Assembly: GCF_023898315.1 (NCBI RefSeq)
Contig: NC_064616.1
Location: forward strand, 288,513,205 to 288,577,204
Direction: 5' to 3'
DNA from: Schistocerca nitens
Taxonomy: Eukaryota > Arthropoda > Insecta > Orthoptera > Acrididae
DNA length: 64,000 nucleotides
Both the position numbers and the translations under genes were made by a program. Positions 1-11,524 of the stretch are shown here, piece by piece; position 1 is the first letter of the stretch; every line of letters begins with the position of its first letter. The notes below the pieces were generated by a model. That model was not told the DNA's origin. It did not search any database and worked only from the letters and a program-made list of their open reading frames with translations.

Positions 1-24
1 TCAAGGGTGTTTGTTCACATCACA

Positions 25-770
25 CAGGGTGTAACAGAATGACGTTTTAAAATTTGGGAGATTTCGATACAAGAAACCTACAGCCAGAAATGTGAAATAA
101 AGTTTCTAAAACCACCACTGTGCTCTTGAAAATCCATGCACTACTTGTATGAGAAGTTACCAGGTGAGATTCTCACTCAACATTTGTGCTAGAATTCTTG
201 GAGATGACCTTATTCGACCAGATACCTTAACTGATAGTTTGAATGTTGCAAGGTACTTGAACTTTGTGGAAAATGTCATGCCCGAACTTCTGGAGGACAC
301 TCTGGAGTAGACTAGTTTGTCGTTTAGATGCCCTTGGCTCGAGCGTTTACCTGTCCTCACCCCTTTTACTTTTTCCTCTGGGTGTTGTGAAGTCCCTTGT
401 GTACTCAATAGCAGTAGCAACAATACCTGAGCTTACTGGGAGCATCTTTACCGCGTTTGATACCAACAGAGGGGAGCGTGGAATCTTACAGAGAGCCAAA
501 CAAAACATGGTTTATCATTGTGCATTATGTATCGAAGTTGGTGATCTTCACATTGAACATTTACTCTAAAGTAGTGAAGCCACTGGTATACTGCATTGTA
601 CTCTATTGTTTTGTCAATAAAAGTTTATCAACCCGTAATTTTGTGGTGTGTCATTTAGCCTACCGTGTGTATAGCAAGTTCACATTTCTGGCTATAAGTT
701 CCTCGTATTAAAACGTTCCGAATTTCATCCTCTACAGTCTCTCAAATTTCTAAAAGTTCTGGTACACACT
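25..770 (+). mobile_element. mariner-type DNA transposon remnant with transposase C-terminus
   Basis: Positions 224-568 encode, in more than one frame, the C-terminal part of a mariner/IS630-type transposase. Recognisable blocks are a RYLNFVENVMPELLED segment, then VVKSLVYS, TIPELTGSIFTAF and a terminal CIEVGDLHIEHLL. The reading frame is broken between the first and second block. Similar sequences in inverted orientation lie near 25-100 and 670-770 (each holds an AGCCAGAAATGTGA block), which suggests degenerate terminal inverted repeats. The N-terminal two thirds of the transposase are missing, so this is an internally deleted, inactive copy. Family placement comes from motif recognition only. 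Confidence 0.55.
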
Positions 771-779
771 ATGTAGAAA

Positions 780-1610
780 TGACGTAGTAGCCAACGCCGA
801 AATTTCAACGAGTTTTTTCGCAGATGGTGCTACTGTGTACGAAAGAGTCGCAAGGCTAGGAAATGGTAGAGGAATCCAGAAGACCTGAAGAGCATCGGTG
901 CTTACTGCAGGGATCAGCAGATGAACCTCATCATTAAGAAATGTGAAGTATTACGCATAAATAGGTGTGAAGACCCATTATTGTATGATAACACGATGCC
1001 GAACAAGCAGTGAAATCTACCAAATATCTGGGAGTATGGATACGGATCAATTTAAAGTGGACCGCCCACATAAGATTAATAGCAGGTAAGGCAGATGTCT
1101 GACAGAGTCACTGGAACATTTTCACCTACAAATGAGATAGAGTACAAAACCCTTGTTCGACAAATGCTTGAATATTAATCGTCAGTCTGGGACTGGTACC
1201 AGAAATGATTAATAGAGCAAATAGAGAATATCCGAAGAAGAGCAGTGCGTTTCGTTTCAGGCTCCTTTAATAGGCGCGAAAAGGTTAAGAAGATGCTTAT
1301 CCAACTCCAGACGTTACAAGAGATGCGTTGTTCACCACCATGTGAATTGCACTTAAAATTATGAGGGCTTGTGTTCCTAGAAAAACAACCAGTATATTGC
1401 TTTCTAATTACATCTCGCAGAAAGATAGCGAAGGTGAAAATAGAGAGATGTGACCTCACACAGAGGCTTACCAAAAATCTTTCTTTCCTGGGCGGCATTC
1501 GCAACTGAAGCAGGAACGATGGAGAGTGACAGTGGCACGCAAAGTACCCTCCGCCACACACCACAAGTTGGCTTGCGGAGCAGCAGATGTAGATTTGGAT
1601 ACGGATAATA
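780..1610 (+). pseudogene. 5'-truncated CR1-like LINE remnant (RT C-terminal part)
   Basis: A heavily decayed RT follows the same order as the better copy at 38.4-39.3 kb. It has a FADGATVYE-like active-site region near 810-840, a KYLGVWIR-like block near 1015-1050, an RR-VRFVSG block near 1235-1260, and a 3' end with the GTGACAGTGGCACGCAAAGT segment followed by a short GATGTAG-type tail near 1585. Many stops and frameshifts are present. The end of the element matches the 3' ends at 21.4 kb and 39.3 kb, so all three belong to one LINE family. It is a typical truncated retrocopy. Confidence 0.7.
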
Positions 1611-1850
1611 AACTAATGAACCGTTACAGCTGCATTCGTACGAAATTCAAATGCAAGGTAAAGTATGTGACTCGCAAAAAGAAAAACCCTGGTCACTTCA
1701 AGGAAACAAAATATCAAAACTGAAAGTTTTAAAAGAGCATGTAAGGACACATATAGCCAGAGCCAGAGTAACTGATTAGTAGTCCATTAATGGCACATTC
1801 AAGTATATGTAGTGTAAGCTATATGGGGCCATCAAAAAGTTTCCGTTAGA

Positions 1851-2044
1851 AAAAAAATGGCTCTGAGCACTATGGGACTCAACTGCTGAGGTCATAAGTC
1901 CCCTAGAACTTAGAACTACATAAACCTAACTAACCTAAGGACAACACACACATCCATGCCCGAGGCAGGATTCGAACCTGCGACCGTAGCGGTCGCGCGG
2001 TTCCAGACTGTAGCGCCAGAACCACTCGGCCACCAGCGGCCGGC
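1851..2044 (-). mobile_element. SINE-A, complete, with 11-bp TSD
   Basis: Read on the minus strand it has a tRNA-like head (A-box region GGCCGAGTGGTTCTGGCG-like, B box GGTTCGAATCC), then the CCTCGGGCATGGATGTGTG junction and the tail ending CACTATGGGACT in plus orientation. The TSD TTTCCGTTAGA is exact at 1840-1850 and 2045-2055. It sits inside the left inverted repeat of a DNA transposon and is therefore younger than it. Confidence 0.95.
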
Positions 2045-2567
2045 TTTCCGTTAGAGTCCGTACAGTCCAGAATCGGCATGCCAATCGGGCAAAATTACTG
2101 TGTTCATTGAGGCAATCATCCATCCGATGCGCTTGGTTGATTGACTCCCCTTTGGTAAACACTGTGTCCTTTTCTAAGGGACCGAAGGCTTGATATTCGC
2201 CTGGAGAGATCACGACTCCAGGGCGAGTGCTCGATGGTCTCCCACTTAAGTTCGCATAACTTGCTTTACAAAATTTGCGATATGGGACATGCATTTTCGC
2301 AGCCTCCCCGGATGTTTCGTCTTAATTGCACAGATATGCCGTCCCATACAAATTCGTCATTCTCCGGAAACATTTGGTAATAACGTCGCAATAGTTAACG
2401 TATCTGTTTTTATCGAACGCACTTCGGAAAGACACGAATGTCACGCTAATCCCTTACCAGCAGTCGATGCTTACTATGTACCCGCATTGGAGCCAAGCAT
2501 ATGCGCTGCAGCAAAGCCCTCAAACGGAAACCTTCAACATTGCAGCGCGTCACAAATCGTTGGTTAA

Positions 2568-2844
2568 TATATTAAAAAACTAGAAACGCGCCTCGATTGC
2601 GAAAAAAGCACCCAGTGTTAACCTAGGTTTCGGCGTAGATAACTACACCTTCTTCAGAACAATAAAACCCACAAGTGCCTAAGAAGACCTTTGTCAATGA
2701 TTAAAAGACCACCATAGCTAAAGGTCTTCTTAGGCACTTGTGGGTTTTCTTGTTCTGAAGAAGGTGTAGCTATCTACGCCGAAACCTAGGTTAACACTGG
2801 GTGCTTTTTTCGCAATCGAGGCGGGTTTCTAGTTTTTTAATATA
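2568..2844. mobile_element. foldback (palindromic) element
   Basis: Two arms of about 125 bp (2568-2692 and 2720-2844) are near-perfect inverted copies around a 27-bp loop. Arm landmarks are CCTAGGTTTCGGCGTAGATA and AAGTGCCTAAGAAGACCT with their reverse complements. No ORF lies inside. Arm identity is high with only a few mismatches, so it can form a long hairpin. It sits inside the older TIR element at 1824-2874. A MITE or foldback transposon is the simplest reading. Confidence 0.85.
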
Positions 2845-3240
2845 ACTCAAACAGAAACTTTATGATCGTCCCTTATAGAAATATAAAGCAGTAAGAATGT
2901 GTCCTGAATATACATCTCCGCTTCCCAGACCAAATCTGAGTATGTCTGTGATGCGCTTGGAAAATCTCTTCTTACGACAGTCTTCCAGTGCTACGCGCAG
3001 TTTTGAAAGAAGAATGAAACTCACTTCCTTACCATCGTTAACAGCATCTCGTAACATCGTATGCTCCCCATCGTCTCTCTGAGAAACAACGTAGCGCGTT
3101 GATGGTCATTGCGTGAGGATAAAGTGACACACCCATTGAGAATATTTAAAGTGTATTTTAAGTCTATGACTCGTACAGCATTTTCATGTTAAGCGTGTGT
3201 CGCGCCAGGCTTTCTACGTATTGCCAACACGTGGGATACA

Positions 3241-3620
3241 AATGAAATCACCTCCCAAGAAGTTCAGCAATCACTGGTACCACTTCACCGAAGGGCTTTT
3301 AGCTTGTCTGAGAAATTAACAAAACAAGAACTCCAATTTTCCAGTTTACTCATTCAGTCCGGAATGCTGGCTGCTCCAGAGTTAGATGCGATGTTGTGCG
3401 CGGAGGCAGGGAATTAGAGGTAGGTGAGTGCAAATGAAATGCACCTTCCCAAAAGTTCAACAGTGATTGGCACCACTTTACCAGAAGGCTTTCAACCTGG
3501 CAGAGAAATTAACAAAGGAACAATGCCCATTTGACAGTTTACTCATTCACCTCGGAATGCCGGCTGCCACAGAGTTGGATGCGATGCTGTGTGCAGAGGG
3601 ACGGAATTAGAGGGAGGAGG
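3241..3620. repeat. tandem duplication of a ~190-bp unit
   Basis: Unit 1 (3241-3432) and unit 2 (3433 to about 3620) share AATGAAAT, CACC-TCCCAA, AGTTCA-CA, GAGAAATTAACAAA, AGTTTACTCATTCA, GGAATGC-GGCTGC and GGGAATTAGAGG-type blocks in the same order and spacing. Identity is roughly 80% by eye. No coding potential is seen. It could be a two-copy remnant of a satellite or a local duplication. Confidence 0.75.
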
Positions 3621-4379
3621 GGCCCAAGCTTAAGCAAGCACGGGAAGGGAAGGGGTGAGTGGACTATTTTATGACGCAATCTCATCAGAAGTTTGGCGCT
3701 CCTGCGAGAACTCTACAGCGGCCACAGGGCTCGGCCGTGAAAAGTAATGGTCTGTGAGTCCTGCTGGAGCTGCGTACACTACGGAAATGTAAGACATCCG
3801 ACGCCAGCTGCACCTACAATTTGTCCAGTGCAATGAAAACGTCGAGATTCTAGAAGCTTCATATGCCAGGCATCAGCTAGCAACGAAATGAGCTTAATCA
3901 CGGGTACATAATACGAAGTTCATAAATCAAGTTCTCAAAAAACTAACACGAATTTTGGACAGAAGAATGGAAATACTGGTACATGCCGACCAATGGGAAG
4001 TTCGGTTTTATAAACGACTAGTTCAATGTTACTGACACAAAGGCAAAGAGCGGAGGCGATATTGCACTATTCTACATTGATCTTGCAATACGAGAAAGAA
4101 TAGTAAAAATAACAAAAATTTACTTGTGCGTATACAATATAGAACTAAGAATGCATGATTATATTTGTAGGTGGTTTGAGGGTGTACAGAGAGTGAAATT
4201 TAGGACACAGATCTGCCACTTGCCGCAGCAACAATGGTCCTAACCAGGAAGGGAATCGAGTCAAACTGAGCATATGGCAGATACGGATACATCAACTCGT
4301 ATGTGAAAGTATATCAATCGTAGTGGCTGACGAGTGATGGCTTGCCAGTCTCTCTGAAACTCATGAGTAGATGTTTTTA

Positions 4380-5340
4380 ATGAGTGAGAGATCTGAAGAA
4401 CGTGCTGACCGCAGCTGTAGTCCAACATCTGATGTATTCACGTAGGGCGGGGCAGCACAGGCACTATAAGGCCATGCGTTATCTTGTTGAAAGGCAGCGT
4501 CGCGGAAGTCTCGAAATAGAGCACAGAAATGAAACGGCTACTGTCCAGATTACCATTTATGCGCACTAGTGGTAATCGTGTTGTGTACCCAATGGTACCC
4601 CATGCAGGTACGGAAGACCATTATGACAATGATGAATGCAATGTGGCCACTTAAGTTTTCTACAGAGCCTCCACATACGGATACGACCATCGTCATGTAT
4701 ACAAACGGTAAAAATGGAAATGAGCGTTTGGCGCCATTGGCCGGGAAGCCCCTTACGGAGCAGGTCCGGCCGCCTTGGTGCAGATCTTATTCCATTGGAC
4801 GCCACATTGGGCTATCTGCGAGCCGTATATGGATGAAATGATGATGAAGACAACACAACACCCAGTCCCTGAGCGGAGAAAATCCCCGACCCAGCTGGGG
4901 AATCGAATCCGGCCCCATAGGACGGCAATCCGTCAATCCGACCACTCAGCTATCGGGGCGGACTATAGATAACGGTGACTCGTCTGAAAAGACGACGTGC
5001 TACTCCATTGTTGTCGCGTGTCTCTCTGCTGTTACGTCAAGGGAAGCCGCAACAATGGTGCCGTACTGGCAACCTGTGGCGCTGCAGACGTCGTCACATT
5101 TTCCATGCGGATATTGGCCTTGCTGCGGAAAACCCCGTTTCCTAGCTCAAGAAGCGTAGTGGCTAACATGGTCGTGCACGGACTAGTGAGGCGCATGTCT
5201 GTCCTCTCATGCGTCAGTTGTGTGGGGCTATTAAGATCCTGTTTGCCTTTGCGTATGATCCAACGGAACCCACCGCTTGCGTGTTCGCGTAGACAACCGC
5301 GGAATCGCGATCAATGAGAGCAGTAATACCGTGGCACAAT
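4380..5340 (-). pseudogene. Tc1-like transposase pseudogene interrupted by SINE-E
   Basis: On the minus strand the N-terminal side (about 5330-4985) reads as the second helix-turn-helix and linker of a Tc1 transposase (TVRRRLREHASGG, then AAPQVAS). The C-terminal side (about 4730-4560) has the DDGRIRMWR block that follows the first catalytic aspartate, then LHGVPLGTQ, a decayed WGAI-type block. Further decayed catalytic-domain sequence runs to 4380. Several stops and frameshifts are present and the last catalytic region is not recognisable. A SINE at 4732-4967 splits the gene in the middle of the catalytic domain. Confidence 0.65.
4732..4967 (-). mobile_element. SINE-E (tRNA-headed, GATGATG-type tail)
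   Basis: In minus orientation the head reads GCCCCGATAGCTGAGTGG (A box), then GGATTCGATTCC (B box), then the segment GGATTTTCTCCGCTCAGGG and GTTGTGTTGTCTTCATCATC, and a long 3' body ending GGGGCTTCCCGGCCAATGG. This differs from the other SINE families here, apart from a TTTTCTCTGCCTC-like stretch shared with SINE-B. It interrupts a Tc1 transposase remnant. Confidence 0.85.
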
Positions 5341-5426
5341 TAACCATAGTGTCGATAGACCACAATCATGCAGCTCTAAGATTCCGATAAGTGCTGAGAG
5401 ACGTCTCTCCTTCTTACTGCAAACAG

Positions 5427-5520
5427 CCGTGCCGAGATAGTCACACCGGTTCCAGCCAGATCACTGAAGTTAAGCACATTCGGATGTGGCCAGTATTTGG
5501 ATGGGTGACATTTCGATTCA
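5427..5520 (+). repeat. 5S-rRNA-like fragment (SINE head remnant)
   Basis: The stretch contains ACACCGGTTCCAGCCAGATC, ACTGAAGTTAAGCA and TTTGGATGGGTGACA, which correspond in order to the 5S rRNA core including the internal pol III promoter (A box and C box). The 5S 5' and 3' parts needed for helix I are missing. The downstream SINE body found at 19946-20266 is not present. Best read as a truncated, diverged copy of the 5S-headed SINE rather than a 5S gene. Confidence 0.7.
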
Positions 5521-5867
5521 TGGTGTTGCAATTTTTGATGACTAGCAGTGTGTTTTTACGGCAAACGCAACTCCGACGGTCATCGCGAACGTAATACATG
5601 GGGGTGGCAGGTTTTTCCCGAAAGGAAATGAATTCCCACCTTATGAGTGGATCAGCATTTCGTATCTTGTCACTGAAACCTTCATTACGCTGATTCTCGA
5701 ATGCAGCTGTTACCTCGATTTTCTGGATGTGGATTTTGATTTTGAGCTCCATTTTATTGCGTGTTGTTGTGGAACATGAATCTAGGTAGCTCTTTGTTCA
5801 CACATTCTGATTTGGGTTCAGTCGTGAGTTTCACTCTCTGTGGTATTTTCAGCCATCGACTAAGCGA

Positions 5868-5952
5868 CGCCGGCCGCGGTGGCCGAGCGGTTCTAGTCGC
5901 TTCAGTCCGGAACCGTGCGACTGCTACGGTCGCGGGTTCGAATCCTGCCTCT
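5868..5952 (+). mobile_element. SINE-A head fragment
   Basis: Only the tRNA-like part is present: GGTGGCCGAGCGGTTCTAG through GGGTTCGAATCCTGCCTC. The common tail is absent and the sequence passes straight into unique DNA. A 3'-truncated SINE is unusual, because truncation normally removes the 5' end. A later deletion of the tail is the likely cause. Confidence 0.8.
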
Positions 5953-7800
5953 GATGACATCAAACGTTGTAAATATGTGCTAAGTAAACTCAAGTACTGT
6001 TGCTACTGGTGTCGTGTGCACAAAGGACATTACATAACTCAAGAGGAGTGAAGTCAGCGGAGCACTCAAGGCAAGAGACTGGGCATCCGCTTCCAATTAC
6101 TCTTTGCCGGAAATTGTCTGTGACATATGCCCTGGCCTGAAGATCAAAGTGCGTGGGTGTATCACCGTTCTGAAACCACAAACTAGTGCGCAGTCGAAGG
6201 GAACGTCCTCCAGCAGTTCAGCCAAGGCATGGCCCAAAATGTTCAAATACTATCAGTGATCATGGTCAATATATCCACATATAAAAATTTAATTCGCTCT
6301 GGAAAGTGGCCCCATTTTTGTCACCAAAAAACTAGGAAGAGAGTTGCCTGTCACATGTGTTATGTGAAAGAAGTACTTGTCCATTCTATTGCATGTCAAA
6401 GTACTGTGAAATTTTGCCATTCATGTTTGAAATATACTGTGTATAAAACTTAAGTGGAGAAAGAAGTAACGATGAACAATGAATATATACTTTACTGAAC
6501 CTGGCGGCCTTCAGTGATTTTCTTCAGTTCATTTCACAAAAGCCATTAGGTAAATTTTCTGCAGAGCTCCTAGAATCAGCCTGTAGATAAACTCTAACTA
6601 GAACATCAAGGATAAAGATAAACACAGTGAACCCCCGAATTATGTTGGGCATAAAACGATCTGTTGTGCCGAACTCACGTTAGGCGTGACGGTATATTCA
6701 AATTCCACAAAGATTTCGAGTGGAAGTCACAAGAATGATTCGTGTGAGACGTAATACACTTCCTATTACTCAAATGGTTAAAGTTATCGAAACGTGGTCT
6801 TCGGGAAATGATAGCACGCAGAGAAGTATTCATTTTCTAAGTGACGGGTAGTCATCGAACCATTGCGCTGAAAATATTAAGTTAATTGATTGGCGTAATC
6901 CACTGCATTACAATTTCGAGTAATATCTGTAGTCACAGGTATCTGGCAACAGGTGTTTTACTTTTAAGAAATCATCAGACATCTCTGGTGAACGTCAAGT
7001 CAGCTAATCTTCTCGCAAACTCAGAATTTAACAGAGTACTTCCTTTTCCCTGGAACGAGACCTCTTTCATTATGGAGAATGAAAGGAAGACGTCTCTGTT
7101 AAATGCGGCGACAAGTAGTCGGCCACGGGGCAGGCTTAACTGAAAACTAAGTAGCGAAAATGCAACTGTGTCCACAGAAGCTGTTCACTTAAACTTAATT
7201 AGTTTTCCTAAGCCACGGCTAGAACGTTTACAGTTCCATTTACAAAAATAGTAGCTGACCCTTTGTCATATAATGTAGGATCAAGAGGCAATACATTTTA
7301 CCTTAGTAGTCTAGATTTATCTTCCTGCTGCTTATCTCGAGAGCGCCCCTTCGCAATATTTACTCCGAAATAGCCGTTTCCGACCGCTTTGCGTTTCAAT
7401 TTCAGAAAGTTTCTGGGAGACTTCTGCGAAAAGTTTCATCAGCAAAATTAACGAGCGTTATATTACTCTACTCGTCTTTTCACTAGCTTTCAAATTACAT
7501 AAGGAAATGTACTGCTCTACTTTATAAATAACACTTGCTTCCGTATCTCAGTTGATACAAGCCTCAAACCCCGTTTAAAATTTTGAACCGTCCACGAAAT
7601 AAAAGGTTTGTCACTTGCTGCTCCACTCATCCTGTGTACAACGGCATCGTATGCGAACAGCCTCATGGAGATTTCGACGTTATCTAGTAGATCCAATAAA
7701 GGGTGTTAAGAAAACTATTACATACTTTTAGATGTGTGATGTGGATGGTAGTTTCCAAGGAGCCTTGGGTATCTAAGTCGTACCCTCACTGCAAGCGATA
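5953..7800. other. no recognisable gene or repeat
   Basis: Only short ORFs without known motifs are present, and composition is AT-leaning. Nothing in this stretch could be assigned. Confidence 0.5.
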
Positions 7801-8458
7801 CACTGGGTGATCAAAAAGTCAGTATAAATTCGAAAACTGATAAATCACGGAATAATGTAGATAGAGAGGTACAAATTGACACACATGCTTGGAAATACAT
7901 GGGGTTTTATTAGAACCAAAAAAATACAAACGTTCAAAAAAAAAGTCCGACAGATGGCGCTTCAGTTGATCAGAATAGCAATAATTAGCATAACAAAGGA
8001 AGACAAAGCAAAGATGATGTTCTTTACGGGAAATGCTCAATATGTCCGCTATCATTCCTCAAGAATAGCTGTAGCCGAGGAATAATGTGGTGAACAGCAC
8101 TGTAAGGCATGTCCGGAGTTATGGTGAGGCATTGCCGTCGGATGCTGTCTTCCAGCATCCCTAGAGATGTCGGTCGATCACGATACACTTGCGACTTCAG
8201 GTAACCACAAAGCCAGTAATCGCACCGACTGACGTCTGGGGATCTGGGAAGCCAAGCATGACGAAAGTGGCGGCTGAGCACACGATCATCACCAAACGAC
8301 GCGCGCAAGAGATCATTCACGCGTCTAGCAATACTTTTTTTTGGTTCTAATAAAACCCCATGTCATTCCAAGCATGTGTGTAAATTTTTACCTCTCTATC
8401 TACATTATTCCGTGGTTTATTAAGTTTTCAAATTTATACTGACTTTTTGATCACCCGG
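7801..8458 (-). mobile_element. internally deleted mariner-type element with ~115-bp TIRs
   Basis: The two ends are inverted copies over about 115 bp, starting GGGTGATCAAAAAGTCAGTA on the left and matching reverse-complemented on the right, and ending at the TTATTAGAACC block. TA borders are at 7799-7800 and 8459-8460. The interior (about 8320-8030, minus) encodes a transposase C-terminal fragment with SRHFRHAWLPRSPDVSRCDY, LCGYLKSQVY and LEDSIRRQC. These match the PRSPD...D(F/Y)WLWGYLKS region of mariner-type transposases. The N-terminus and most of the catalytic core are deleted, so it is non-autonomous. Confidence 0.85.
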
Positions 8459-8562
8459 TATATTGAATGCCAGACTGTCGGAGCATTGTCAACATAGATG
8501 ACAAAAGATTAATGTATTTTAAACTAGAGAAATTAAAATTGAAAGCGTAACATTACTCTTTT

Positions 8563-9052
8563 TGTGCTGGCGTAAGCTGTCGCCAGCGCACCGGTCGGCA
8601 AAGATGTAGTGCGAAGATCTATAGCAGGCACTGGATCAACCGAGCCCGTCAAGAGAGAGGCCAGAGACATACCGACAAGCAATGGACCGCCAACGCCCTC
8701 TCGACAGTCTGTATTTAGACCACCACCGCTGAACGGAGAGCCTCACTGTTATTCACCCGCAAAGCGGGCTGAGTTCGTAACAGGCTACGACAGTGCATAG
8801 CGACCAGATTAGTGCCTATAGCGGGACTAACAGTGAGATTGAAGTTGCAATAGCAAGATTACCAATATTGTCTGCAAGAGGACTATTACTGATGAGCTTG
8901 TAACACAACACATGGACTCTGTTCGAGATAAGTAAATGATCATCTAAATAAAGAACTGTATTCATTCACGAGTGCATTTCTGTTGTAGAAAGAGGATGCC
9001 GGCCACCCATAACAACAGCCTCCCCCTTGCTTCCTTGGTACAAAACTCTACA
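8563..9052 (+). mobile_element. LTR of an LTR retrotransposon with PBS-like flank
   Basis: The segment starts TGTGCTGG and ends CTCTACA, giving the expected TG...CA boundaries over 490 bp, with AATAAAG at 8947 as a possible polyadenylation signal. It is followed directly by GTAGCGACGAGG, which resembles the TGGCGACGAGG sequence often found at a primer-binding site just 3' of an insect LTR. No gag or pol follows and no second LTR is visible, so the internal region is lost after about 20 bp. It is not related to the four solo LTRs elsewhere. Confidence 0.55.
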
Positions 9053-9312
9053 GTAGCGACGAGGATACAACAATTTTCACTTAGAGCAATATACGAGTAA
9101 TAAGGGAAGTAGTAATTTCAGTTACTTTACTTGTCAGCGGCATCCTTAGCGTGCAGAATGCTGCATGTAGTACATGTCGCCTTGACCATTCCTTTTCTTC
9201 CCTACCCTGCTTAAACTCGTAAAATATCTCTGAGAAACATGGGGAGGGTGTCATACGGCAGAGAATTTCCTGACAAGCGTAAATTATGGAAATACAAGTA
9301 TTGGAAGATATA

Positions 9313-10219
9313 CAGGGTGATTCCTGACGTTTAAAAACCTCAGAAGTGATGTAGGTGACTCTGAGACACGCCATATAATATAAGACACATCTGGTCGCAA
9401 ATGTCAGGACGTACCCCCAGACGTGGATGACAAACATTGAACATGTGACGTCACCAGATGACGGACATCGCCGCACGTCAGCGGTGGAGCCTATACGTCT
9501 GTCGCAACTGATCATCCCGACCCAAGTCAAGTATTCACGTCGGTGTGGTTTTTGGGCCACGTGCGTGACTTCACCGCATGAGGCTCAGGGTTCGAGTCTT
9601 CGGTCTGGCAGGCAGTATTTTTTTTTCATTGCGTTAGGCAATTCTGTATTTACATTAATATAAGAGTTATTATTTTATTTCCTGGTCTCGCTGTCTCCGC
9701 CAGTTTATTGCGAAGTACAGTACAACAGAAACCTACCATACTGCGTCACAGGTTAATGACTATAAGCTTCCGAATTGCGTAGTTACCAGTAAATGACCTA
9801 CCTTTCCTTCACTAAATAATACCTGTAAACAATAAAAGAAGGGATGAAAGTAAATCAACACATACTAAGAACAGCTTTTACTTGGTTACACAGAGGACAA
9901 TAATATTGTAATTTCTACGCTTACAACGGATCACATTTATAAAATGTGTTAGAAATCTTCACCGTTTGCTCGAATGCAAGTAGCACCGTTTGCTCGAATG
10001 TGAGGATTGCATCATTCAGTCATCCTTTCACACCCAAGCCCCACCACTGCACGTGCGGCGAGGTGCGTTATCTGGTGACGTCCCATGTTCAACATTTCTC
10101 ATCCGTTTTTGGGGTATTTCCCGACATCTGCGACCCTGTGTATCTTATAATAAATTATTGTCTCATCGTCATTTGCGTGGCTTCAAGGATTTTTAAAAGT
10201 TAATAAGATTCACCCTGCA
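9313..10219. mobile_element. long-TIR (~180 bp) non-autonomous element
   Basis: Inverted ends of about 180 bp pair CAGGGTGAT...(left) with ATCACCCTG-like sequence on the right, flanked by TA. Internal landmarks occur in both arms: the GTCGCAAATGTCAGG / GTCGCAGATGTCGGG pair, TTGAACATGTGACGTCACCAG / TTGAACATGGGACGTCACCAG, and CGCCGCACGT. No transposase ORF is present. A tRNA-like B box (GGGTTCGAGTC) lies near 9590, just inside the left arm. A 17-bp sequence, CACCGTTTGCTCGAATG, occurs twice near 9960-10000. Confidence 0.75.
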
Positions 10220-10221
10220 TA

Positions 10222-10920
10222 GTTCATCTCTCTCCCCCGGTTAGCCCTCAGTCTGAGAACTTCAGTGAATTCTTTACCCGCTCACTGTTTTCGGTGCCCA
10301 TTGATGGATCGTCACGAAATGCAAATTCTATAGTGTGGCTGAAAAATTCGTGATCGATAGTCTCCTTTAACATATTTCGATACGATTTCCGGCCGCCTGT
10401 TATCACTTTGGTACCTGATAGAATGAAATGATTTATCACGGGCACTAAAGTTTTCTACGAGTGGCGATGTGCGACTCGTCTACTTCTACAATAGGGACAC
10501 CTTCTTGTATCACGATAACACGGCAGACAAAAACCGATAATAGAATAACGGTATTCACTGAGACTTATCAGTGCTCAATTTCGTGCTATCAAACCACTGA
10601 TGTGATTCCTTGTATTTTGTGCAGTAGAGTTGAAAGGAGAAGTCTGCATCAGCGGTCTTGTTTCACAGTTTTACACACGTTTCACTATAGCAGCCTACGC
10701 AATTCCTCTGATCCTGATTTGCCAACAAGACATATTCCTATCACAGCTCTAAACATTTCTCTGTACTACATAATCGAGGGACTAACGTCCGCCACGTAAG
10801 AGTATTTCAAGTGGATATAAGAACAGATACACTCACGACTATTAACGACGTTATACTACATTTCCTTGTCAACGCACAAAACAATATCCAGACGCCGCCT
10901 CGACAGTCGGACGTTCTACA
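10222..10920. other. no recognisable gene or repeat
   Basis: Short ORFs only, none with a motif I recognise. The segment lies between the long-TIR element and the Tc1 copy. Confidence 0.4.
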
Positions 10921-11524
10921 TACACTGAAGAGCCAAAGAAACTGGTACACCGGCCTAATATCGTGTAGGGCACGAGCGAGCACGCAGAAGTACCGCAACA
11001 CGACGTGGCATGGACTCGACTAATGTCTGACGTAGTGCTGGAGGGAACTGACACCATGAATCCTGCAGGGCTGTCCATAAATCCGCAAGAGTACGAGGGG
11101 GTGCAGAACTCTTCTGAACAGCACGTTTCAAGGAATCCCACATATGCTCAATAATGTTCATGTCTGGGGAGTATGGTGGCCAGCGGAAGTGTTTAAACTC
11201 AGAAGAGTGTTCCTGGAGCCACTCTACAGAAATTCTGGACGTGTGGGGCGTCGCATTGTCGCGCCGGAGTTGCCCAAGTCCCTCGAAATGCACAGTGGAC
11301 ATGAATGAATGCAGGTGATCAGACAGGATGCTTACGTACGTATACCTGTCAGAGTTGTATCTAGACGTATCAGGCCCCATACCACACCACACCATTACAG
11401 AGCCTCCACCAGCTTCTACGGTCCCCTGCTGACATGCAGGGTTCATGGAGTCATGAGGTTGTCTCCATACCCGTACACATACATCCGCTCGGTACAATTT
11501 TAATTTGATTTGATGTTTTTTCCG

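Larger units (their letters stand above)
1824..2874. mobile_element. TIR DNA transposon remnant hosting a SINE and a foldback element
   Basis: The outer ends are inverted copies of about 30 bp. The left reads GGGGCCATCAAAAAGTTTCC and the right, reverse-complemented, begins GGGACGATCATAAAGTTTCT; both are bordered by TA. There is no intact transposase. About half the length is later insertions: SINE-A at 1851-2044 and the palindrome at 2568-2844. The left inverted repeat is itself split by the SINE, and its second half resumes after the TSD. TA borders and TIRs fit a Tc1/mariner-like or MITE element; the superfamily is not established. Confidence 0.6.

Noticed and set aside
2568-2844. Rho-independent terminator or bacterial regulatory hairpin
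   Set aside because: The arms are 125 bp and the context is eukaryotic repeats.
8563-9052. Fifth member of the solo-LTR family
   Set aside because: It shares no landmark sequence with the other four and has a PBS-like flank, so it is a different LTR.
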